Assembly: GCA_041686855.1 (NCBI GenBank)
Contig: JAWLDA010000003.1
Location: forward strand, 292,183 to 356,182
DNA: 64,000 bases
Source: JAWLDA01 sp041686855
GTDB lineage: Bacteria > Bacillota > Limnochordia > DTU080 > RSA5
Direction of reading: 5' to 3'
A program made the translations under genes and the position numbers. Below the pieces are notes generated by a model that was given only the letters and a program-made list of their open reading frames with translations, searched no databases and was not told the DNA's origin. Positions 42,731 to 50,373 of the stretch are shown piece by piece; position 1 is the stretch's first letter, and each line of letters opens with the position of its first letter.

Positions 42731-43776
42731 CTCGGGCTCCCCTCCTCCCTGGATGCGTCGACAATCTCGATTGCCACCCGCCCGTCTCTTTCTACGGGGT
42801 AGGCCGAGTATACTCTGCGCGGGCCTACTTTCACTGTGAGTGGCTCGCTCGACTTCGTGTCGAGTTGAATCAGATCGCCGATCTGGAGCTCGACAAGCTC
42901 TTGGACCTGCACCTCCGCCTCTCCGACAACAACCTTTAAGGGGACCTCCGCCAATCGGATTGCCGCATCAATTGCTTGGGAGCTACCCTCAGCAAACGTT
43001 GTAGTGGAACTACAGGAGCTCCCCTCCTCACCCTGATCGGCCAAGCATTCAACGGCGCCTTCAGCTGTCTCCTCCTCAAGGAACGTGGGGAGCAGGGCTC
43101 TTGGTATATAAAGCTTAAGCAAACCCGACGCGGAGGGTAGATCGATGTGCCAGGCCACACTGACAAGCGTCTCCGATGGCGACACACCCTCCGGACGCTT
43201 TGGACCTACGTGAAAGCGATGATGTACCGGCCTAAGCGAGGCAGTCGCCGGACTCCATCCGCGCAGGATCACCTCGGTGAGGCGGGTCACGAAGCGCTTC
43301 AATACGGCAAACTCAATTGCCGTAAGTCGACGATCCGAACGCTTCACCTCACCGGCGCCGCCTAAGAGTCGCTCAACGGCGGCAAAGCCGAGGGAGGATG
43401 AGAGCTCCACCGAAAGGCGGCTAGCGTGATTGGAGAACACAAATTGCGCAACCATAGGTCCACTGGGTTCGTCAATGAAGAGGCTCTCCCGCATGAGCAC
43501 GGAGTCGACGTCGCCCACCTCTACACGGACGCCCAGGCGAAGCAGTGATATGAGCGTGTCTCTTAAGCGGCCTGCAGATCCCTCACACCGCTCCTCAAGC
43601 GAGCGACGCTCAGTCGCCTCAAGCTGTTTAGGACGGACAAACGCGTGCGTTTCATAAGAAGTCTGGTAAGCGTTGTGAGCAGTCGCTAAGTCACTGTCGT
43701 CGCCGGCCAACGAGGCCGATGCGCTCACCGCCGCGTGGAGCGCATCGATCTCCGCTTGCGAGAGTAGCTTCGACAT
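42727..43776 (-). CDS. fliM: Flagellar motor switch protein FliM
   Basis: Middle layer of the C ring, linking FliG to FliN. The 349 residues have an N-terminal LLSQAEIDALHAA (CheY-binding peptide type). The middle CheC-like domain has LLGGAGEVKRSDRRLTAIEF, preserving the GGxG FliG-contact motif, and a C-terminal SpoA domain lies at about 250-340 (PLKVVVGEAEVQVQELVELQ). The ATG at 43776 has a G-rich ribosome site 6 bases upstream. It lies 21 bases after fliG; in Bacillus fliH, fliI, fliJ, fliK, flgD, flgE and fliL occupy this gap. Confidence 0.92.
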   Translation of the reverse strand: MSKLLSQAEIDALHAAVSASASLAGDDSDLATAHNAYQTSYETHAFVRPKQLEATERRSLEERCEGSAGRLRDTLISLLRLGVRVEVGDVDSVLMRESLFIDEPSGPMVAQFVFSNHASRLSVELSSSLGFAAVERLLGGAGEVKRSDRRLTAIEFAVLKRFVTRLTEVILRGWSPATASLRPVHHRFHVGPKRPEGVSPSETLVSVAWHIDLPSASGLLKLYIPRALLPTFLEEETAEGAVECLADQGEEGSSCSSTTTFAEGSSQAIDAAIRLAEVPLKVVVGEAEVQVQELVELQIGDLIQLDTKSSEPLTVKVGPRRVYSAYPVERDGRVAIEIVDASREEGSPR

Positions 43777-43797
43777 GGATGTCCCCCCCATTTAGGC

Positions 43798-44721
43798 TTA
43801 TACGATGAGCTCGTCCTCTACAGTTTTCACCATGAGGATCTCACCCGCCCTCTGCAAGTCACGCACCACACGAACCACTTCATTTTGAGCCGCTTCCACA
43901 TCACGGAGGCGCACCGGACCCAAATCATCGATGGCGGCCCGAAGTCGCTCGGCCGAACGGCGGGGCGTGTTTCGCAGGACGCGCTCCGTCACACCTTCCC
44001 CTGCAGTCTTAAGGGCAAAAGCCCAGACCTTCTCCGTCACCGCGGCAACGATTCGTTGCACGTCGTCGTCATCGAAGTGCTCGAGGTCGTCAAATGGGAG
44101 CGACTCATGCCGAATTTTTTCGGCGAGTCCGGGGTCGTGGAGCTCTAATCGCTCCAACAGGCTCCGTTTGGCTGCTTGATCCATGAAATTGATTACGTCA
44201 ACGACCGCATCGACGCCGCCTGCGTCGACATACTCAGCAGGCCGAGAGGTCGAGATCCGCTCCTGCAAAGCAGCGTCGACTTCCGACAAGATTTCACGGG
44301 GAGTTCGGTCCAGGGTAGCCAATCGTCTGGCAACCTCCACCTGCCGCTCCTCGGGTATCCCAGCCAAAATGTGAGCCGCTTGGTCGGCAGGGAGGTGAGC
44401 TAGGATCAGCGCGATGGTCTGGGGGTGTTCGTCCATTACCAAATACAGAAGGTGGGAGGGATCAAGCTCACGGGCAGCAGCGAAGGGAAGCTTCCCCGGG
44501 TGTACCGTAAGCGCGTCGTAAAGCGCGTCGTGCGATTCTTGGAGTACGCGGTGCGTTGCGTCACCGTCGACGTCGCGCAAGTTGGCAATCTCGAGTGTGA
44601 GATGCTCAATCTCGTCGTCGCTGAGATGCTTGAATACGTTGGCGCAGATTTCCGGGCCCAGCAGCGACATGAGAATGGCGGCTTTTTGTCCGCCAGTCAA
44701 TTGATTACGCTCAGCGGCCAT
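43798..44721 (-). CDS. fliG: Flagellar motor switch protein FliG
   Basis: Rotor protein that binds FliF and FliM and takes torque from the stator. The 307 residues (family about 335) have the FliF-binding N-domain (LTGGQKAAILMSLLGPEICA), the middle domain with the EHPQTIALILAHLPADQAAH motif, and the C-domain torque helix region (RRSAERLRAAIDDLGPVRLR), whose charged residues are kept. The ATG at 44721 has GGGAG 8 bases upstream. It follows fliF by 45 bases. Nothing in the sequence suggests decay. Confidence 0.94.
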   Translation of the reverse strand: MAAERNQLTGGQKAAILMSLLGPEICANVFKHLSDDEIEHLTLEIANLRDVDGDATHRVLQESHDALYDALTVHPGKLPFAAARELDPSHLLYLVMDEHPQTIALILAHLPADQAAHILAGIPEERQVEVARRLATLDRTPREILSEVDAALQERISTSRPAEYVDAGGVDAVVDVINFMDQAAKRSLLERLELHDPGLAEKIRHESLPFDDLEHFDDDDVQRIVAAVTEKVWAFALKTAGEGVTERVLRNTPRRSAERLRAAIDDLGPVRLRDVEAAQNEVVRVVRDLQRAGEILMVKTVEDELIV

Positions 44722-44766
44722 CCACCTCACTCCCAACGTTTCCCGGGCGCCACCGGCACAGGCGGA

Positions 44767-45819
44767 TCACTCTTCCGTCATCCAGGACCTGAGCAGGCGT
44801 GCGATGTTGTCGGGTTTCTCCTTGGCGACCGAAAGCACCTTCACGCGGATATCCTGGTGCCTGCGTTCCTCGGGGGAAAGCTCTATCTCAGAAGCAAACG
44901 CTTCTTCTCTGTGACCATGCACCTTTGCACCCTCGCGATCGAATGACCCGCGACCACGGCGTGCGACAGTGATTAGAAGTCCGCTCAACAACAAAACCGT
45001 TGCCCCGATCCAGATTGCCACCGGCGACTGGAGCCACTGAGTGAGAGAGGAACTTTGAATCAGACTCCCGGCGTTCGACCGAGCAGCAAAGGAGATCGAA
45101 TCGACGTGCAGTTGATCGCCCCGCTCTAGATCGAGACCTAAAGCCGAGGTGAGCGTCTTCGCCACCATCGTCTCCTGTTCGGCAGATAGTTCTCCATCAA
45201 TTAAGACGGCGACCGAGAGACGCTTAATCGCCCCAGGGGGTATCTGGCGCCGGCTCTCAATCTCGTTTAGTTCGTACTCGAACACACGTTCATTGCGCAC
45301 GACGTGTGCGTCACCGGCGCTTGGGGGGCCCACTGTCAGCAGCCCTTTAAGGGCCGCCGGGCTCTTGTCCAGCACGTCGTCCTCGGAGACTCGCTCGTCT
45401 ATGCGACGCTCGCTACGTACAACTCCACTCTCGCCGTGTGGTGCCGCAAATTCCTTAACAATCTCCTCGTACTCTTCGAAATTGATCTCGGCCCGCACCA
45501 TTGCCTCAACACGGTCCGCTCCAAAGGGTGCTTCAAGAAGTGTGAGGACTTGGCGCGTCAGCGCGTCACTTGCCGCTTGCTCAAGAAAAAACTGATGCTG
45601 CGCCGAAGGCTCTGAGGCGGAGGCATCAGAAGTGAAGACGGAGGGGTCGCCTGACGCGGACGGCGGCCCTCCCACATATTGAACGAAGAGGTAAAGGAGC
45701 GCTGCGAGGAGGAGCGCTCCTGTCGCCATCCCGACCCTGATGGTTCGTGAAGACGTGATTCGTTTTGCCACTACCGCGAGCTTGGCTGCGAACTGCGCAT
45801 CTGGTTGGCTCTCTTGCAC
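44767..45819 (-). CDS. fliF: Shortened FliF (MS-ring protein) lacking RBM1 and RBM2
   Basis: FliF builds the MS ring on which flagella assemble. Here about 350 residues (family about 530-570). Visible: basic N-terminus; membrane helix 1 (about 27-49, ATGALLLAALLYLFVQYVGG); a Ser/Ala/Pro linker of only some 27 residues; the RBM3 region (about 76-244, LLEAPFGADRVEAMVRAEIN and GAIKRLSVAVLIDG); helix 2 (about 266-287, VAIWIGATVLLLSGLLITVA); and the FliG-binding tail (IRVKVLSVAKEKPDNIARLL). Ring-building motifs RBM1 and RBM2, normally about 170 residues between helix 1 and RBM3, are absent. The start is uncertain: GTG 45819 chosen, ATG 45921 possible. The frame is continuous, so no frameshift explains the loss. 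flgB, flgC and fliE, which usually precede fliF, are missing. Confidence 0.85.
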   Translation of the reverse strand: MQESQPDAQFAAKLAVVAKRITSSRTIRVGMATGALLLAALLYLFVQYVGGPPSASGDPSVFTSDASASEPSAQHQFFLEQAASDALTRQVLTLLEAPFGADRVEAMVRAEINFEEYEEIVKEFAAPHGESGVVRSERRIDERVSEDDVLDKSPAALKGLLTVGPPSAGDAHVVRNERVFEYELNEIESRRQIPPGAIKRLSVAVLIDGELSAEQETMVAKTLTSALGLDLERGDQLHVDSISFAARSNAGSLIQSSSLTQWLQSPVAIWIGATVLLLSGLLITVARRGRGSFDREGAKVHGHREEAFASEIELSPEERRHQDIRVKVLSVAKEKPDNIARLLRSWMTEE

Positions 45820-45988
45820 ACCATCACACCGTCCCGCTGACTTGCGCTTTAGAGAATTTTCCACACAAACCGGCAAAATCCTGCTCAGGCAAGGCTCCGT
45901 GCGCCGGTACGGTTGCGACATTTCGTGCGCTGTACGGTCCACCCGCCAGGCCAAGACGCCGCTAGTGGTGGAACTTTTGGATGGTGTG

Positions 45989-47431
45989 TTAGAGAATGTA
46001 GCGGGAGAGATCCTGGTCGGTGACGACGTCTGCAAGGCGCTCCCGCACGTACGTCCGATCAATCACGACCCGCTCTCCCCGACGATCTGACGCCTCAAAC
46101 GAAAGCTCCTCCAAAAGACGCTCCATCATCGTATGGAGACGCCGAGCGCCGATGTTCTCCGTCTCCTCATTCACCACTTGTGCCAAGCGAGCAATCTCAT
46201 CGATTCCATCCGTGGCGAACTCGAGCTGTACTCCTTCCGTCTCCAATAACGCCGTGTACTGCTTCACGAGAGCGTTCTTGGGCTCCGTGAGAATCCGACG
46301 GAAGTCGTCACGCGTTAAACTCTCCAACTCGACACGGATCGGGAATCGACCCTGAAGCTCCGGGATCAAGTCGCTCGGTTTGGCAACGTGAAATGCACCA
46401 GCCGCGACAAACAAAATGTGATCGGTCTTGACAGGTCCGTACTTTGTGATGACGGTCGAGCCTTCGACGATTGGCAGAATGTCGCGCTGAACGCCTTCGC
46501 GTGAGACGTCCGGCCCGCCGCTCCCTTCCTTGCCCGCGACTTTATCGAGCTCGTCGAGGAAGACGATGCCGTCCTGCTCGACGCGATCGATGGCGTCTGA
46601 CGTTACTTCGTCCATATCGATCAGCTTTTGTGCCTCTTCTTGGACCAGGATAGGGCGCGCCTCCCGCACAGGCAGCCGCCGCTTACGTCGCTTCTTGGGC
46701 ATCATGTTGCCGAAGAGATCTTGTAAATTGATCCCCATCTCCTCAACCCCTGCGCCTGAGAACACCTCGAGCATCTGCGGCGAGTTCTGATCGACTTCGA
46801 TCTCCACGATGTGCTCTTCTAATTCGCCCAGGGCGAGCGAGCGTCGTATGCGTTCTCGCTCAGCCTGAAGGGTGTCACGCTCGTCATCCGCCCCCTCCTC
46901 CTGAGGTTTTGGTTGATTCATTCCCAGTAGCGCGCCGAATGGATTAAATGGGCGATCCTTTGAGGGAGAAGGACAGAGAATCTCAACGAGTCGCTCTGAG
47001 GCAAGCGCCTCTGCCCGCTCTTCCACTGCAGCCATGCGCTCGGACTTTACCATGCGGATCGCCGTCTCCAAGAGGTCGCGCACCATCGACTCGACGTCAC
47101 GACCGACGTAACCCACCTCGGTAAACTTTGTCGCCTCCACCTTAATGAACGGGGCTCGGGCCAGTTTGGAGAGCCTTCTGGCGATCTCGGTCTTACCGAC
47201 CCCCGTCGGTCCGATCATGAGTATGTTTTTAGGAACGACCTCGTCTCTAAGCTCCGATGGTAAGAGCCGCCTGCGATACCGATTGCGCAAAGCGATTGCG
47301 ACCGAACGCTTAGCCTGATTCTGACCGATGATATACTTATCCAATTCTTGCACGATCTCTTTGGGCGTTAACTCGAACTCTTGACCGTCTGGAAGTGCGG
47401 ATTCCCGAGTCGGAGGTTGATAATTAGACAA
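45989..47431 (-). CDS. hslU: HslU (ClpY), ATPase subunit of HslUV protease
   Basis: AAA+ unfoldase that feeds proteins to HslV. The 480 residues include ELTPKEIVQELDKYIIGQNQ, Walker A IGPTGVGKTEIARRLSKLAR, the pore motif region FIKVEATKFTEVGYVGRDVE, an I-domain at about 125-245, and Walker B GIVFLDELDKVAG. The C-terminal end YVRERLADVVTDQDLSRYIL is the HslV-activating tail. The TTG at 47431 is chosen with AAGAGGTGA just upstream, spanning the hslV stop. In Bacillus codY and flgB follow hslU; here fliF does. Confidence 0.95.
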   Translation of the reverse strand: MSNYQPPTRESALPDGQEFELTPKEIVQELDKYIIGQNQAKRSVAIALRNRYRRRLLPSELRDEVVPKNILMIGPTGVGKTEIARRLSKLARAPFIKVEATKFTEVGYVGRDVESMVRDLLETAIRMVKSERMAAVEERAEALASERLVEILCPSPSKDRPFNPFGALLGMNQPKPQEEGADDERDTLQAERERIRRSLALGELEEHIVEIEVDQNSPQMLEVFSGAGVEEMGINLQDLFGNMMPKKRRKRRLPVREARPILVQEEAQKLIDMDEVTSDAIDRVEQDGIVFLDELDKVAGKEGSGGPDVSREGVQRDILPIVEGSTVITKYGPVKTDHILFVAAGAFHVAKPSDLIPELQGRFPIRVELESLTRDDFRRILTEPKNALVKQYTALLETEGVQLEFATDGIDEIARLAQVVNEETENIGARRLHTMMERLLEELSFEASDRRGERVVIDRTYVRERLADVVTDQDLSRYIL

Positions 47432-47445
47432 ACCGGTCACCTCTT

Positions 47446-47988
47446 TTAGGCGCGCAGGCGTTCCACTGTGATTTGATCGTTGGTATAAACGCAAATCTCC
47501 GAAGCAAGCCGGAGCGCTTCGCGGGCGATCTCTTCTGCGGGCAGCTGCGAGTGGTGAAATAGGGCCTTGGCCGCGGCCATCGCATACGGCCCACCCGAGC
47601 CCACGGCTACAACACCGTCGTCCGGCTCGATGACGTCACCATTACCCGAAATGACCAGGAGTGAGTGAGCATCCATCACGACCAACAAGGCCTCGAGCCG
47701 CCTCAACACGCGATCCATGCGCCACTCTTTGGCCAGCTCAACGGCGGCACGCGTCAGATTACCTTGAAAACTCGTCAACTGTTCCTCGAACTTTTCGAAC
47801 AAGGTGAAAGCATCGGCCGCCGATCCGGCGAATCCTGCCAACACCTTTCCGCCTTTCAGCACCCTGATCTTCTTGGCTCGGTGCTTGATCACCGTCGCCT
47901 CACCGAACGTGACCTGCCCGTCGCCAGCGATCGCGCCTTCGCCGTCTTTGTGGACAGCTACAATCGTGGTGGCGTGAAATTCGTTCAC
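47446..47988 (-). CDS. hslV: HslV (ClpQ), peptidase subunit of HslUV protease
   Basis: Proteasome-like N-terminal nucleophile peptidase. The 180 residues begin NEFHATTIVAVHKDG, followed by the conserved GAIAGDGQVTFGEATVIKHR and VGSGGPYAMAAAKALF. As in Bacillus ClpQ there is a five-residue extension before the ATTI block. As I recall it, Bacillus has Ser at position 2 and uses it as nucleophile; here position 2 is Asn, so either the peptide is trimmed to Thr or the enzyme is unusual. The GTG start at 47988 has a weak AGGG site. It lies 16 bases after topA. Confidence 0.94.
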   Translation of the reverse strand: MNEFHATTIVAVHKDGEGAIAGDGQVTFGEATVIKHRAKKIRVLKGGKVLAGFAGSAADAFTLFEKFEEQLTSFQGNLTRAAVELAKEWRMDRVLRRLEALLVVMDAHSLLVISGNGDVIEPDDGVVAVGSGGPYAMAAAKALFHHSQLPAEEIAREALRLASEICVYTNDQITVERLRA

Positions 47989-48004
47989 CGCCCTAAATCC
48001 CCTT

Positions 48005-50200
48005 TTAGCGCGTCACATCGACACGCACAACTTTAGTCTTCGGCACTCCGTTCGCCGAGTCGCCGGCGCTTTTGGCGGGCGTCTCCGCCGCTCCGTCTCG
48101 CTCAGGAGCGGCCTCCGTGTATCCGCACTCCTTATCAAGGCACACATGTTGCGTCCCTTTGGTCTTGCGCACCACTTCGCTCATCATCCCGCCACAGCGC
48201 GGACAGCGTCGGTCGATGGGTCGGTTCCACGCTGTGAAATCACAACTCGGATACGCACTACATCCGTAAAACAGCCGCCCTCTGCGGGAACGTCGCTCTA
48301 CAATTGGGCTCTCACACTTAGGGCAGTTTACGCCGATCTCAACGAGGAGTGGACGAGTGTTTTTACAATCCGGAAAGCCAGGGCACGCCAAAAATTTTCC
48401 AAACCTGCCCCACTTTATCACCATATTGCGTCCGCACTCTTCGCAGACCTCATCGGTCACTTCGTCTTCGATTTCGACTTCGTCAATCTCCTCACTCGCT
48501 TGTTTAAGCGCCTCTTCGAAGGGGCGGTAAAACTCGGCTAACACTCGGCGCCACTGGGCCTCACCCTCTTCGATTGAGTCCAGTCGATCCTCCAGGTTGG
48601 CGGTGAACTCCACGTCGACGATGTTGGGGAAGTGCTCTTTAAGGAGGTCGACGATGAGAACGCCGAGTTCAGTTGGGAAGAATCGTTTCTCCTGGAGGGA
48701 GACGTATCCGCGCCGTTGGATCGTATCAATGATTTGGACGTAGGTGCTGGGACGGCCGATGCCCAACTCTTCTAGAGTTTTGACCAACATGGCTTCGCTG
48801 TAGCGGGGCGGTGGTTGCGTAAAGTGTTGCTTTGCCTCAAGGCCGTGACACCTCAGTACGTCGCCTTCGTTTACGTCCGGTAGGCGCACCTCCTGCGGCT
48901 CCTTCGATTCGTCATCTCCCTGCTCCATGTACACACTCATGAAGCCGGGAAACTTCACCGTTGAGCCCGTCGCACGAAACTCGGCCTCTCCTGCAACGAT
49001 ATCCACGGTCAATGTGTCCATCACCGCCGGCGACATTTGACTGGCGACAAAGCGCTCCCAAATCAGGCGATAGAGGCGATACTGATCTCTGCGCAACGAA
49101 GATTTGATATCGTCAGGACGCCGCATCGCTGAGGTCGGGCGAATGGCCTCGTGGGCCGCTTGGGCGCCACTGCGACTCTTGTATTGGTACGGTTTGTCGG
49201 GCCTAAACTCGCGGCCGTACGTCTCCTCGACATACGTGCGCGCCTCGTCCTGAGCTTCCTCCGCCACTCGAGTCGCATCTGTTCGCAAGTATGTGATGAG
49301 ACCGACGGTCCCTTCTCCCTCGATCTCCAAACCTTCGTAGAGCTGTTGCGCCAGACTCATCGTCTTGCGAGCGGCGAAGCCCAAGCGACGGGAAGCCTCT
49401 TGCTGAAGCGTGCTCGTCGTGAACGGTGGAGCCGGGTTGCGCCGGCGCTCTTTGCGCGTCACTTTGCTCACTCGAAACTCGGCCTCTTTGAGCGAGTGTA
49501 GGACCTTGTAGGCCGCCTCCTCGTCCTTGAGGTCGGCTCGCTTGCCGTCCAGACGTCGCAGCTTCGCCTCGAACTGATCGGATTTTTTGTTGGAGCGATC
49601 GCCTGCCCGTAGGAGCGCCGTGAGTGACCAGTACTCCTGGGGCTCAAACACCTCAATCTCGGCCTCTCGATCACAGATGAGTCGCAGCGCAACGGATTGA
49701 ACGCGCCCAGCGCTCAATCCCGGTTTCACCTTAGCCCACAAAAGCGGACTTAACTTGTAACCGACCAAGCGGTCGAGGATCCGCCTTGCCTGCTGGGCGT
49801 CGACACGATTGTGGTCCAAAGACCGCGGCGTTTTGATGGCGGTTTGCACCGCCCGCTTGGTGATCTCATTAAACTCAATACGATGCGTCTGCTCATCGCT
49901 TAACTTGAGAGCTTCGACCAAGTGCCACGAGATTGCTTCACCTTCGCGATCCGGGTCAGTGGCCAGATAAACCTTTTTGGCCTTTTTCACTGCTTTCCGT
50001 AGCTCCTGAAGGGTCTTCCCTTGTCCGCGGACCGTGATGTACTTTGGGACGAAGCCTTCCTCTATATCGACCCCAATTTGACTCTTGGGGAGATCCCGAA
50101 CATGGCCCATCGACGCCTTCACCGAGAACCCCCGACCTAGGAACTTTCCGATCGTCTTAGCTTTCGCCGGGGACTCAACGATGACCAAATTATTGCTCAC
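48005..50200 (-). CDS. topA: DNA topoisomerase I
   Basis: Type IA topoisomerase that relaxes negative supercoils. The 731 residues show the Toprim domain (LVIVESPAKAKTIGKFLG, ATDPDREGEAI), the active-site region GLITYLRTDATRVAEEAQDE with catalytic Tyr in TYLRTD, and three C-terminal four-Cys zinc ribbons (starting CEECGRNMVIKWGRFGKFLA, CPKCESPIVERR, CPRCGGMMSEV). The end is low-complexity. The GTG at 50200 has GGAGGT 6 bases upstream. The order dprA-topA-hslVU is conserved in Firmicutes (xerC and trmFO, often between, are absent). Confidence 0.96.
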   Translation of the reverse strand: MSNNLVIVESPAKAKTIGKFLGRGFSVKASMGHVRDLPKSQIGVDIEEGFVPKYITVRGQGKTLQELRKAVKKAKKVYLATDPDREGEAISWHLVEALKLSDEQTHRIEFNEITKRAVQTAIKTPRSLDHNRVDAQQARRILDRLVGYKLSPLLWAKVKPGLSAGRVQSVALRLICDREAEIEVFEPQEYWSLTALLRAGDRSNKKSDQFEAKLRRLDGKRADLKDEEAAYKVLHSLKEAEFRVSKVTRKERRRNPAPPFTTSTLQQEASRRLGFAARKTMSLAQQLYEGLEIEGEGTVGLITYLRTDATRVAEEAQDEARTYVEETYGREFRPDKPYQYKSRSGAQAAHEAIRPTSAMRRPDDIKSSLRRDQYRLYRLIWERFVASQMSPAVMDTLTVDIVAGEAEFRATGSTVKFPGFMSVYMEQGDDESKEPQEVRLPDVNEGDVLRCHGLEAKQHFTQPPPRYSEAMLVKTLEELGIGRPSTYVQIIDTIQRRGYVSLQEKRFFPTELGVLIVDLLKEHFPNIVDVEFTANLEDRLDSIEEGEAQWRRVLAEFYRPFEEALKQASEEIDEVEIEDEVTDEVCEECGRNMVIKWGRFGKFLACPGFPDCKNTRPLLVEIGVNCPKCESPIVERRSRRGRLFYGCSAYPSCDFTAWNRPIDRRCPRCGGMMSEVVRKTKGTQHVCLDKECGYTEAAPERDGAAETPAKSAGDSANGVPKTKVVRVDVTR

Positions 50201-50336
50201 ACTGACACCTCCGAACGGATCCGCTCCGTTCCTTCGCTCTCTAAGCAGCACGTTACGGACCTAGACGGCCGGGGAGAGCCGTACGTTCAGGGATCTGTAT
50301 CTCGCCAATTTTGGGGATCCCACGTGCTTTTGGATC

Positions 50337-50366
50337 ATAGTAACACATTTGCTCTTGGAGCGGCAA
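50337..50366 (-). promoter_or_regulatory. Possible sigma-A promoter before topA
   Basis: On the minus strand TTGCCG (50361-50366), an 18-base spacer, and TACTAT (50337-50342). It lies in the 173-base gap between dprA and topA and could drive topA-hslVU and the flagellar remnant genes. It lacks the TGG extension seen at other promoters here. Confidence 0.4.
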
Positions 50367-50373
50367 GAAAGGG

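Noticed and set aside
45840..45890. Sigma-D promoter (TAAA...GCCGGTTT-like pieces) before fliF
   Set aside because: The TAAA and the GCCG-like element are in the wrong order or at the wrong spacing.
45820..45988. Possible remnants of flgB, flgC, fliE or the missing FliF motifs between hslU and fliF
   Set aside because: I read the frames here and recognised nothing from rod proteins or RBM1/RBM2. The stretch looks like a leader or an uncertain N-terminal extension of FliF.
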